DNA from: UBA5109 sp038148755
GTDB taxonomy: Bacteria; Pseudomonadota; Gammaproteobacteria; Pseudomonadales; Pseudohongiellaceae
DNA length: 64,000 nucleotides
NCBI GenBank assembly: GCA_038148755.1
Contig: JAYQWA010000010.1
Span: 9,304 to 73,303, forward strand
Direction: 5' to 3'
In this document: one piece after another, positions 1-7,968 of the stretch
Position numbering within the stretch: the stretch's first letter is position 1
How the letters are laid out: the number at the start of each line of letters is the position of its first letter
Translations under genes and position numbers: made by a program
Notes under the pieces: model-generated
Databases searched by the model: none
The model's input: the letters and a program-made list of their open reading frames with translations, nothing else
What the model was told of the DNA's origin: nothing

Positions 1-894
1 CTGAACCGGCAGAATGTTGTAGAGGCAGATCTGGATGCGGCTGTACTGGCTCCTCCAGTGATTGTGCTTAACAGGCAGGGAGAGGTCGTCAATGGCTGGG
101 GTGACCCGGATCAGATTGGTGGGCGGCTGCATGATTGCCATGTTGATGGGCAGGGTAATATCTGGGTGGTTGCAGCAGCTACCGGGTACATTCAGAAATA
201 TTCACCTGAAGGCGTATTGCTCGCACAGCTAGGTGAAAGTGACCTATATGACTCCACGGATGGTACGCGTGAGGGTGATCCTCTAAATTCCGATCGCGCT
301 CAGTTTTTCCTTCCGGCGGCAATAGATGTTGATAATGCTACCGGGGAAATTTATGTTGCCGATGGTGAACTGCCAGGCGGCAACTCCCGCATCGCGGTGT
401 TAAGCAGTAATGGTGAATTTCTGCGTCAATGGCAATTATTCAGAACGGATGATCAGCAAGATATTTTTGCAGGTCCGCATTGTCTGCGTCTTTCCAGTGA
501 TGGTCTGGTTTATGTCTGTGATCGTAGTGCTGATCAAATTCAGGTGTTTGATCATGATGGGCAGTTACAGCAGATCATAGAGATTGGCTTTGATTCTGTT
601 ACAGCGCCTGCTGGCAGGGAAAGTGGAACGAGAGGTACAGCCGTTGTTCTGGCTTTTTCTGCTGACCCGGAACAACGTTATTTATATGTTATTAATCAAA
701 ACAGTGTCCGTGTGGAGATTTTTGATCGTCTCAGCGGCGAGATGCTGACTCGTTTTGGCAACGGGCCTGGTCGTTATCGCGGGCAGTTTGAATTACCTCA
801 TGCCATAGCTGTTGATTCAGATGGTAATATTATTATTGCTGAGCAAGAAGGCCGCCGGGTACAAAAATTTAATTTCCTTGGCATAAGGCCCTGA
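1..894 (+). CDS. NHL-repeat beta-propeller protein (5' end cut off)
   Basis: The frame is open from the first base of the window, so the N-terminus (including any signal peptide) lies outside; a GTG at 58 is only an internal codon. The visible 297 residues carry repeated NHL-type blades, each with a pattern of Gly-x-x-hydrophobic-Val-Ala-Asp (for example near VYVCDRSADQIQVF and IAVDSDGNIIIAEQEGRRVQKF). Such propellers are mostly extracytoplasmic and bind ligands or act as lactonase or amidating-lyase-like enzymes. No catalytic residues could be assigned. It ends just before a shared terminator and faces an aldehyde dehydrogenase gene. The specific function is unknown. Confidence 0.85.
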   Translation: MNRQNVVEADLDAAVLAPPVIVLNRQGEVVNGWGDPDQIGGRLHDCHVDGQGNIWVVAAATGYIQKYSPEGVLLAQLGESDLYDSTDGTREGDPLNSDRAQFFLPAAIDVDNATGEIYVADGELPGGNSRIAVLSSNGEFLRQWQLFRTDDQQDIFAGPHCLRLSSDGLVYVCDRSADQIQVFDHDGQLQQIIEIGFDSVTAPAGRESGTRGTAVVLAFSADPEQRYLYVINQNSVRVEIFDRLSGEMLTRFGNGPGRYRGQFELPHAIAVDSDGNIIIAEQEGRRVQKFNFLGIRP

Positions 895-920
895 ATAAGC
901 CCCTAATAAATAAGATAAAA

Positions 921-950
921 AACCCGCTTAAGAGAAACTTAAGTGGGTTT
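921..950. terminator. Bidirectional intrinsic terminator
   Basis: A 12-base stem (AACCCGCTTAAG pairing with CTTAAGTGGGTT, one G-T pair) surrounds a five-base AGAAA loop. It is preceded by an A-run and followed by T-rich sequence, so it can serve both the + strand propeller gene and the - strand aldehyde dehydrogenase gene. Confidence 0.75.
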
Positions 951-996
951 GGATTTAGCTTTAAAACTGCTGAGCTTGGAGAATTCTTAAAGTAGC

Positions 997-2448
997 CTAA
1001 AAAGGGTAATGCTCGGGTTGAGTGGCAACAGTAATCCAGCGTAATTCAGTGAAGGCATCGATACCTGCTTTTCCACCAAAACGGCCATAACCGGAATTTT
1101 TCACACCACCAAACGGAATTTGAGCCTGATCCTGCACAGTTGGGCCATTAACATGACAAATACCAGATTTTATTCTGCGAGCAACTTGCAGACCACGAGC
1201 AATATCACGGGTAAAAACAGCAGATGACAAACCATATTCTGAGTCGTTAGCAATATTGATGGCTTCATCTTCATCGGCAGCCCTAATTACCGCAACAACA
1301 GGCCCAAAGGACTCCTCGCTGTAAATTTTCATCTCAGGTGTAACCTCAGAAATGACATTGGCAGGCATTAAAACCCCGTCAGCATCCTGTCCACAAAGTC
1401 GGGTAGCACCTTTTCCAACAGCATCTGCAATCAGTGCTTCTACATGTTCAACAGATTTATGGTGTACGACGGCGCCCAGAGGAGTCTTGCCTTCGGCAGG
1501 ATCACCAACAGCGAGTTGATCAACCTTGGCTTTAAATTTTTCAAGGAATTCATCAGCGATAGCATCAACCACAATTACCCTTTCAGTCGACATACATATT
1601 TGCCCCTGATTCATGAAAGCACCAAAGGCTGCAGCATCAACAGCGGCATCCAGATCTGCATCTTCCAGTACCAGCAACGGTGCCTTACCGCCTAGCTCGA
1701 GTAATACTGGTTTCAGATTTTTTGCTGCACGTTCAGCAATAATTCTTCCTACATTGGAAGAACCCGTGAAATTAATTCTTCGCACTGCTGGATGGTCAAT
1801 CAGTGCTCCTACAATTTCACCCGCATCTTCAGGGGTATTAGAGACGAAATTAACAACGCCATCACCCAAACCTGCTTCCATAAAAGCACTGGCAATCAGG
1901 TAGTGCGTCCTTGGGCATTGTTCAGAGGCTTTAAAAATAACGGTATTGCCACAAGCCAGAGGCACTGCAATGGCCCTGACGCCGAGAATAATCGGCGCGT
2001 TCCATGGCGCTATACCGAGAATCACACCCACTGGTTCCCTTAAGCCCATTGATAATTGGCCAGGCTTGTCGGAAGGAATCACCTCACCATTTATTTGCGT
2101 TGTTAACGCAGCGGCCTCTCTGACAATTGACACTGCTAACATTAAGTTAAAACGTGCCCAGCCTTCAGTAGCGCCAATCTCACCCATCATGGCTGCAACA
2201 AAATCATCTGCCTTGGCTTCCAGAGCGTCTGCAGCTTTGTTAAGGGCAGCTCTTCTGGCATTCGGAGATTGCGCCGACCATGCAGGGAAAGCTGCGCTGG
2301 CAGCTTCAGCTGCACTGTTGGCATCAGTGACTGATGCAGCAGCAGCGACTGTCACCAACTCGCCGGATATGGCACTTTTGATTTCAAGATGTTTGCTTGT
2401 ATCCTGGCTTTTACCACCTATTAATAAAGGGATGTTTGATGTAGACAT
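997..2448 (-). CDS. NAD(P)-dependent aromatic aldehyde dehydrogenase (benzaldehyde/4-hydroxybenzaldehyde type)
   Basis: A 483-residue member of the ALDH superfamily, full length for the family. The glutamate motif LELGGKAP and the catalytic cysteine in NQGQICMS (Cys285) are present, as is the usual C-terminal PFGGVKNSGYGRFGG segment. The best family resemblance is to benzaldehyde, vanillin and salicylaldehyde dehydrogenases. An AAAGGAG ribosome site precedes the ATG. It is transcribed divergently from a cytochrome c/flavoprotein pair of the p-cresol methylhydroxylase type, so oxidation of 4-hydroxybenzaldehyde (or a similar aldehyde) to the acid is likely, the role of PchA in Pseudomonas. The substrate assignment is inference from context. 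Confidence 0.9.
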   Translation of the reverse strand: MSTSNIPLLIGGKSQDTSKHLEIKSAISGELVTVAAAASVTDANSAAEAASAAFPAWSAQSPNARRAALNKAADALEAKADDFVAAMMGEIGATEGWARFNLMLAVSIVREAAALTTQINGEVIPSDKPGQLSMGLREPVGVILGIAPWNAPIILGVRAIAVPLACGNTVIFKASEQCPRTHYLIASAFMEAGLGDGVVNFVSNTPEDAGEIVGALIDHPAVRRINFTGSSNVGRIIAERAAKNLKPVLLELGGKAPLLVLEDADLDAAVDAAAFGAFMNQGQICMSTERVIVVDAIADEFLEKFKAKVDQLAVGDPAEGKTPLGAVVHHKSVEHVEALIADAVGKGATRLCGQDADGVLMPANVISEVTPEMKIYSEESFGPVVAVIRAADEDEAINIANDSEYGLSSAVFTRDIARGLQVARRIKSGICHVNGPTVQDQAQIPFGGVKNSGYGRFGGKAGIDAFTELRWITVATQPEHYPF

Positions 2449-2802
2449 TATTGCTCCTTTGGAAATTTGTTATCTGATTTTAATTAGCGCCGAAACCCTG
2501 GCTGATGCGTTCAAGAGCACTTAATTTGTGCTGTCTATGAATCGGGCAATATAGAGGGAGGTATTCGATAATTCAATTAATTTTTAGGTTGCTTAATATA
2601 AGTTTTTGAGAAGTCTGTTAAATTTGAGGTTAGGAGTAAAGGATTCTGCTACAGATATTAAACACTATATCTGAATCTAATAATGCTGGTAGTAATTCTA
2701 ATTTCAATTACTGTTTCTTTGCTTTATATTCGCTATCATACATTTTTTACACATTTCAGTTGCTCTAAAAATGGTACAAGAAAAGGGAAAGGGGAAGAGA
2801 AA

Positions 2803-3117
2803 TTGAAAATTATAAAAACTATCGGCCTGCAACTTTGTTTCTTAACGGCAAGTACAGTAAGTACGATGACATGGTCGCAGTCTGCAAATGACTGGCAGTC
2901 CGGTGAAGAGATTTTCGGCAAGATTTGCCAATATTGTCACACTCAGGGAGTGGGGCCGGTATTAACCGGGCGCAATTTGCCACCTGTATATTTCACAACA
3001 ATAGCCCGCAATGGTCTTAATGCGATGCCGGCTTTTAGACCGACTGAGCTTTCTGCAGAAGATCTTGAAAAAGTTGCTGACTTTTTGAGTCAAAGTACTG
3101 GTGAGGAAAATCAATGA
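2803..3117 (+). CDS. pchC: Periplasmic c-type cytochrome, PchC-like subunit
   Basis: I place the start at TTG 2803, because a purine-rich GGGGAAGAG site lies just upstream and the resulting protein begins with a typical signal peptide ending near WSQS; the upstream ATG at 2683 adds an unlikely Lys/Arg-rich 40-residue extension. The 104-residue product has one heme site, CQYCH (Cys42, Cys45, His46), and a distal Met in NAMPAF. In p-cresol methylhydroxylase a small cytochrome of this size accepts electrons from the flavoprotein subunit. It overlaps the next gene by four bases (ATGA), indicating translational coupling. Confidence 0.85.
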   Translation: MKIIKTIGLQLCFLTASTVSTMTWSQSANDWQSGEEIFGKICQYCHTQGVGPVLTGRNLPPVYFTTIARNGLNAMPAFRPTELSAEDLEKVADFLSQSTGEENQ

Positions 3118-3605
3118 GCATAAACCTTTCCAGACGACAAAGTCTGAAAGCAATAGCTGGTGCTGGCTTGCTATCGATAATGCCATTGAGCGCTGTATTT
3201 GCAGGGAATGCGAAGCAGATATTTACTATTACAACTGCGGGTCTTGTCGGTGATGCTTTCAACAAGGCTGTAAACAGTTTATCGCAAATAAGCGCCATTC
3301 AAATTGAAAATAAAAGTTATGAAAACCTTGTCTTATTATCAAACTTGCCAAAAGGATCACTGCTTGTTGGTTTGGCTAGTGAGGCAGAAAAAGTTGTGCT
3401 TGATGCCATTGTGCAGAATCGTAGAGGAATAATAAATACAACAGCGCGTATAAGTATTAACGAAAGTTCAGACGCAGCTATTCCCAGCTTGGTAGAAATG
3501 ACTTTGCAGGCTGCACTGGACAGAAATCATCATGCAAAAGTATTTGTTAATGCGCAGAACGGTAAAACAACAAGAACACTAACGAGCTTTTATGCTTACC
3601 TGTAA
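3114..3605 (+). CDS. Tat-exported protein between the cytochrome and flavoprotein genes (PchX-like position)
   Basis: 163 residues starting with a twin-arginine signal (SRRQSLK, Arg7-Arg8) followed by a hydrophobic stretch and an Ala-x-Ala cleavage region near residue 30. No cofactor motif is visible in the mature part and I do not recognise a named domain. In Pseudomonas p-cresol operons an ORF of unknown role, pchX, sits exactly between pchC and pchF. The shared position suggests the same role, possibly assembly or export of the complex. Tat export would fit a protein that folds, or escorts a folded flavoprotein, before export. Function remains unproven. Confidence 0.8.
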   Translation: MSINLSRRQSLKAIAGAGLLSIMPLSAVFAGNAKQIFTITTAGLVGDAFNKAVNSLSQISAIQIENKSYENLVLLSNLPKGSLLVGLASEAEKVVLDAIVQNRRGIINTTARISINESSDAAIPSLVEMTLQAALDRNHHAKVFVNAQNGKTTRTLTSFYAYL

Positions 3606-3650
3606 ATCTTTTGGGCCAGATTTGCTGTTACCAATATTTAGGGGGTTTTA

Positions 3651-5192
3651 ATGGCCGAATTCAATGTACTGCCTGAAGGCGTTTCTGCACAGGATTTTGG
3701 CAACGCGATTGAGGAATATGCCGCGATTGTGGGCGACGATAATGTATTCGTATCCGCAGATAGTCTGAATAGTTATAACAAGATTATGATTCCTGCTGAT
3801 AACTATGATCATGCGCCTTCCGGGGCTCTGGCACCAGCTTCAACAGAAGAGGTGCAGGCCATTATCGGTGTTTGTGATAAATACAATATTCCTGTGTGGC
3901 CGGTTTCCACGGGCAAAAACTTTGGTTATGGATCGGCCGCTGCTGCTACCAGAGGTCAGGTAATTCTAGATTTACGCCGCATGAACAAAATCATTGAAGT
4001 TGATGCTGAACTAGGTACAGCTCTTATAGAGCCGGGTGTAACTTATCAGCAGTTAAAAGACTATCTGGTGGAGAACAACATTCCTTTATGGCTTTCTCCT
4101 CCAGCCCCGTCTGCCATTGTCAGTCCATTAGGGAATGCGGTAGACAGAGGCGTCGGTTACACACCCTACGGCGATAATTTCTTCTTTTCCTGCGGTATGG
4201 AAGTGGTGCTGGCCGATGGTGAGGTTCTTCGAACTGGTATGGGATCAATGCCAAACTCGACAAGCTGGCAAGTATTTAAATGGGGCTATGGTCCTTCTCT
4301 GGATGGAATATTTACCCAATCCAACTATGGCATTGTCACCAAGCTTGGTATGTGGCTGATGCCCCAACCCCCGGCATTCAAGGCGTTTGTGATCAGGTTT
4401 CCTGATGATGCAGACATCGAAAAGGCCATAGAAATAATACGCCCGCTCAGAATAGCTCAAGTAATCCCCAATGCAGTGGTTATTGCGCATGCCCTCTGGG
4501 AAGGAGGCTCGGAAGTTGTTCGCTCTGATTATTATCAGGGAGAAGGGTCAATTTCTGATGATGCCGTTGAAAGAATGAAAGCTGATCTCGGCATGGGAGC
4601 CTGGAATATCTATGCTGGCCTTTATGGCACACCGGAGCAAATTGAGCTGAACTGGAATATTGTGAATGGTGCTTTTGCAGGTAGCGGCGCCATTATCCAG
4701 GATGAAACGGATATGGTCGGTAACAGCACCTTTGAATATCGCGCGCAATTGATGCGTGGTGAAATGACCCTGAAAGAATTCGGTTTATATAACTGGCGAG
4801 GCGGTGGCGGTTCGGCCTGGTTTGCTCCTGTAGCGCAGGCAAGGGGTTCGGAAGGGCTGCGACAGATGGAGCTGGCTAAAGAGATATTGGGTAAATATGG
4901 TTTTGACTATGTTGCAGAATATATTATCGGCTGGCGCGAAGGACATCATATTATTGACCTGCTATTTGATAAGACCAATGCCGAGGAAACGGCTCGGGCG
5001 AATCAGTGCTTTGATGAACTTCTGCGCGAATTTTCTCAGCGTGGCTGGGGTTCTTATCGAACAAATATTGCGTTCATGGATAAAGTCGCCAACACCTTTG
5101 GTCCAGTCAAGCGTGATGTTGATCAACGAATCAAACGTGCTCTGGATCCCAAAGGTATTATCGCACCTGGAAAATCAGGGATTTATACTTAA
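3651..5192 (+). CDS. pchF: PchF-type flavoprotein: 4-cresol dehydrogenase (hydroxylating) / eugenol hydroxylase family
   Basis: A 513-residue member of the vanillyl-alcohol oxidase/p-cresol methylhydroxylase family, close in length to PchF (about 520). The FAD-binding PCMH domain occupies roughly residues 50-240 (PVSTGKNFGYG, SPPAPSAIVSPLGNAVDRGVGYTP in two parts). The segment FGLYNWRGGGG places Tyr380 where PchF carries its covalently flavinylated Tyr384. The enzyme would oxidise a 4-alkylphenol to the alcohol or aldehyde, using water as oxygen donor and passing electrons to the cytochrome encoded just upstream. The protein has no signal of its own. Exact substrate (p-cresol, 4-ethylphenol, eugenol or another) cannot be read from sequence. 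Confidence 0.9.
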   Translation: MAEFNVLPEGVSAQDFGNAIEEYAAIVGDDNVFVSADSLNSYNKIMIPADNYDHAPSGALAPASTEEVQAIIGVCDKYNIPVWPVSTGKNFGYGSAAAATRGQVILDLRRMNKIIEVDAELGTALIEPGVTYQQLKDYLVENNIPLWLSPPAPSAIVSPLGNAVDRGVGYTPYGDNFFFSCGMEVVLADGEVLRTGMGSMPNSTSWQVFKWGYGPSLDGIFTQSNYGIVTKLGMWLMPQPPAFKAFVIRFPDDADIEKAIEIIRPLRIAQVIPNAVVIAHALWEGGSEVVRSDYYQGEGSISDDAVERMKADLGMGAWNIYAGLYGTPEQIELNWNIVNGAFAGSGAIIQDETDMVGNSTFEYRAQLMRGEMTLKEFGLYNWRGGGGSAWFAPVAQARGSEGLRQMELAKEILGKYGFDYVAEYIIGWREGHHIIDLLFDKTNAEETARANQCFDELLREFSQRGWGSYRTNIAFMDKVANTFGPVKRDVDQRIKRALDPKGIIAPGKSGIYT

Positions 5193-5368
5193 AAATAATT
5201 ATCCTTAATGACATTTCTATTTTCTGCTTTTCCGGAAGGCCTAAGCAAAGCTGTCCGATTTGATACCTAGTCTATTTTTGTGCTGAAACTGCAACGGTAA
5301 TCTCGGCTTGTTTAAAGCGCTTGTTTTGGATAAGGTTCATCGGCTGATTTTTTATCAATTAAGGATGC

Positions 5369-6544
5369 ATGATGAGCAAGACTTCATTTAAACCCGGCAG
5401 GCATTTTCTACAGATTCCAGGGCCGTCCAATGTGCCCGACAGTGTTTTGCGTGCTATGGCGCAACCGGTTATAGATCACAGAGGGCCTGAATTCCCGGCC
5501 TTAACCTTTAATATTCTTGAACAGATCAAACCGGTATTTAATACTGATTCTCCGGTTTTCATTTATCCGGCCTCAGGTACTGGAGGCTGGGAATGTGCTT
5601 TGTTAAATACTTTATCGCCGGGAGATAAAGTACTCGCGTTTGAAACAGGTCATTTTGCCACCCTGTGGAAGGAAGTTGCGGATAAATTGGGCCTGAATGT
5701 GCAGTGGGTTGCGGGTGACTGGCGCCACGGTGTAGATCCGGAAAAAGTCGAAGAGATTTTAAAGCAGGATGCTGAGCACAGCATTAAGGCCGTACTTGCC
5801 GTCCATACAGAAACATCTACCGGCGTAACCAGCCGGATAGACAAAATTCGTCAGGCGATTGATGCCGCCGGGCATCCTGCACTGTTTTTTGTTGATGCCG
5901 TCTCTTCATTGGCCTGTACCGAGTTTTACCATGATGAATGGCAGGTAGACGTCACGGTGAGTGGCTCACAAAAGGGGTTGATGCTGCCTCCGGGGCTCAG
6001 TTTTAATGCAGTCAGCGAGAAGGCTTTGGCAGCATCAAAGCAGGCAAAATCGCATCATTCCTATTGGCGCTGGGATGCCATGCTGAGTTTTAATGAAAAA
6101 GGCTATTACCCCTATACGCCCAGCACAAACCTGCTTTATGGTTTGCAGGAAGCCCTGAGCTTGTTGCATCAGGAAGGTCTGGAGAATGTCTTTGCCCGGC
6201 ATCGACGTCTGGCGGCAGCTACCCGTTGTGCCGTAGAGGCTTGGGGGCTGGAGAATATCTGCCTGAATCCTGAAGAGTTCTGTAATTCAACAACGGCTGT
6301 TTTGATCCCGGAAGGCCATGATGCCGATGAGCTGCGTAAAATAATACTGGAACGTTTTAATATGTCGCTCGGGACAGGCCTCGGTAAACTCAAAGGGAAA
6401 ATATTCAGAATCGGCCATATTGGGGATTTCAATGAACTGATGCTGGCGGGCACACTTTGCGGGGTTGAAATGGGCCTGAATATTAGCGGTATTCCTTATC
6501 AGAGGGGCGGTGTTAATGCGGCGCTGGATTACCTTGCGGCTTAA
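5369..6544 (+). CDS. Class V aminotransferase, serine/alanine--glyoxylate type
   Basis: 391 residues, full length for PLP fold-type I class V enzymes. It begins with the typical PGPSNVPDSVLRAM segment, and the PLP lysine lies in SGSQKGLMLPPG. The family transfers amino groups from serine or alanine to glyoxylate. An AAGGAT site precedes the ATG at 5369; a second ATG follows immediately. The next genes encode a GntP permease (same strand) and a convergent FAD/Fe-S 2-hydroxyacid dehydrogenase, so a role in glyoxylate or hydroxypyruvate metabolism is likely. Similar to, but distinct from, the aminotransferase at 37.9-39.0 kb. Confidence 0.9.
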   Translation: MMSKTSFKPGRHFLQIPGPSNVPDSVLRAMAQPVIDHRGPEFPALTFNILEQIKPVFNTDSPVFIYPASGTGGWECALLNTLSPGDKVLAFETGHFATLWKEVADKLGLNVQWVAGDWRHGVDPEKVEEILKQDAEHSIKAVLAVHTETSTGVTSRIDKIRQAIDAAGHPALFFVDAVSSLACTEFYHDEWQVDVTVSGSQKGLMLPPGLSFNAVSEKALAASKQAKSHHSYWRWDAMLSFNEKGYYPYTPSTNLLYGLQEALSLLHQEGLENVFARHRRLAAATRCAVEAWGLENICLNPEEFCNSTTAVLIPEGHDADELRKIILERFNMSLGTGLGKLKGKIFRIGHIGDFNELMLAGTLCGVEMGLNISGIPYQRGGVNAALDYLAA

Positions 6545-6594
6545 GTAACCCGAGTAAAGTTTTCAAAAGATAAAAATAATAAAAGGAATCGTTA

Positions 6595-7968
6595 ATGGAT
6601 GCTTCGACAGCGGTAAGTGACAGTGCCGCGATTTCATTGTTTGGCTTTGCTATTGTCATTTTTCTTTTGCTGTTTCTGATAGCTAAATGGAAGTGGCATG
6701 TTTTTTTCGCTTTGCTGATTCCCATCATGTTGTTTGGCGTGTTGCCAGGTGTTCAGCAAAATAACTTTATTGATGCTTTTGAAAGTGGCTTTGGTAATAC
6801 CCTGGGCTCAATTGGTGTTGTCATTGTTCTGGGTTCCATCATAGCGGAGGCCTTGAAGCATACCGGAGCAATTCAGGTGATCACCCGATCAATGGTTAAC
6901 CTGGTAGGGACACAGCGGATGCCACTGGCTTTGACATTGACAGGCTTCGTTATCGGCATTGCCATCTTTTCAGATGTGGCCTATGTCATCCTGAATCCGC
7001 TGGTACATTCTGCTGCCAAAACCATGGGTGTTGGTATCGCAACAATGTCGACCGGCCTGGTTGGCGCTTTGCAGTTAACCCATGCCATTGTGCCGCCAAC
7101 ACCAGGGCCTTTGGCTGCTGCTGCATTGGTGGGTGCTGATATCGGCAAGACCATCATTTTTGGAGGCATAGCCTGCCTGTTCGGTTCTATAGCTGGCTGG
7201 GCTTGGGGCGCTTTTGTGGCTGGTCCTCGAATTAAAACCATGGCAAGCGACGAATTTGAAGGTGTCTCAATTGATGACCTTGATGCAGATGGGCCTGATG
7301 AACTGCCATCGACATTGAGTTCATATATGCCGATTGTCATTCCGATTATATTAATCGGCACACAAAGTGTTGTTGCTCTGGTTTTTCCAGAAGGGCATAT
7401 TCTAAGCACGATTTTTTCTTATCTGGGCTGGCCGGTCATCGCCCTGTCTGTAGGAGTCTGGTTAGCTTACCGGAATATCAGGAGCAAGGATGACAAGGAA
7501 AAAGCCAAAGATGCCTGGGTTGAAACGGCATTGAAAACTTCTGCGATGATTCTGGTAGTAACAGGTCTGGGTGGCTCTCTGAGTGCTATTTTACGCGGGA
7601 CACCGGCTGTGGATTTTATCGCATCAATTTTCATAGACTATGGTCTGCCCACCATCATGCTGCCTTTTGTGATTGGTATCATCGGTAACATGATTACCGG
7701 TTCAACCACAGTCGGGGTGATTACAGCAGCTTCCCTGGTAGCTCCGATGCTAGGGACCCTGGGGCTTTCAGCAGAAGCCGCCATGCTGGCAGGCGCCAGC
7801 GGTTCAGTCATTATCAAGTATGTAAATAGCAGCTATTTCTGGGTTTGCACATCACTTTCACGTTTAAGTGTGCCAGATGCCGTGTTCAGTTATGGTGGTG
7901 CAACCTTGGTCGGCGGGTTAGTCTCTTTTATGAGTGTCTATATCATGTGGATGATGGGTTTGATTTAA
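6595..7968 (+). CDS. GntP-family H+ symporter (gluconate/glycerate/2-hydroxyacid uptake)
   Basis: 457 residues with about 12 hydrophobic segments and the family features of GntP transporters (early SFGNTLGSIGVVIVLGSII-type helix, HAIVPPTPGPLAAA loop, and GSTTVGVITAASLVAPML near the C-terminus). These inner-membrane proteins import gluconate, D-serine or related hydroxyacids with protons. It lies 50 bases after the aminotransferase, likely co-transcribed. Its stop codon overlaps the stop of the convergent oxidoreductase by four bases. Substrate is not readable from sequence; context favours a short 2-hydroxyacid such as glycerate or glycolate. Confidence 0.88.
   Translation: MDASTAVSDSAAISLFGFAIVIFLLLFLIAKWKWHVFFALLIPIMLFGVLPGVQQNNFIDAFESGFGNTLGSIGVVIVLGSIIAEALKHTGAIQVITRSMVNLVGTQRMPLALTLTGFVIGIAIFSDVAYVILNPLVHSAAKTMGVGIATMSTGLVGALQLTHAIVPPTPGPLAAAALVGADIGKTIIFGGIACLFGSIAGWAWGAFVAGPRIKTMASDEFEGVSIDDLDADGPDELPSTLSSYMPIVIPIILIGTQSVVALVFPEGHILSTIFSYLGWPVIALSVGVWLAYRNIRSKDDKEKAKDAWVETALKTSAMILVVTGLGGSLSAILRGTPAVDFIASIFIDYGLPTIMLPFVIGIIGNMITGSTTVGVITAASLVAPMLGTLGLSAEAAMLAGASGSVIIKYVNSSYFWVCTSLSRLSVPDAVFSYGGATLVGGLVSFMSVYIMWMMGLI

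Noticed and set aside
1613..2524. Long antisense frames inside the first aldehyde dehydrogenase gene
   Set aside because: They mirror the real gene; their translations are low-complexity Ala/Ser shadows.
2683..2802. N-terminal extension of the cytochrome c frame
   Set aside because: Lys/Arg-rich 40 residues without ribosome site; TTG 2803 gives a proper signal peptide.
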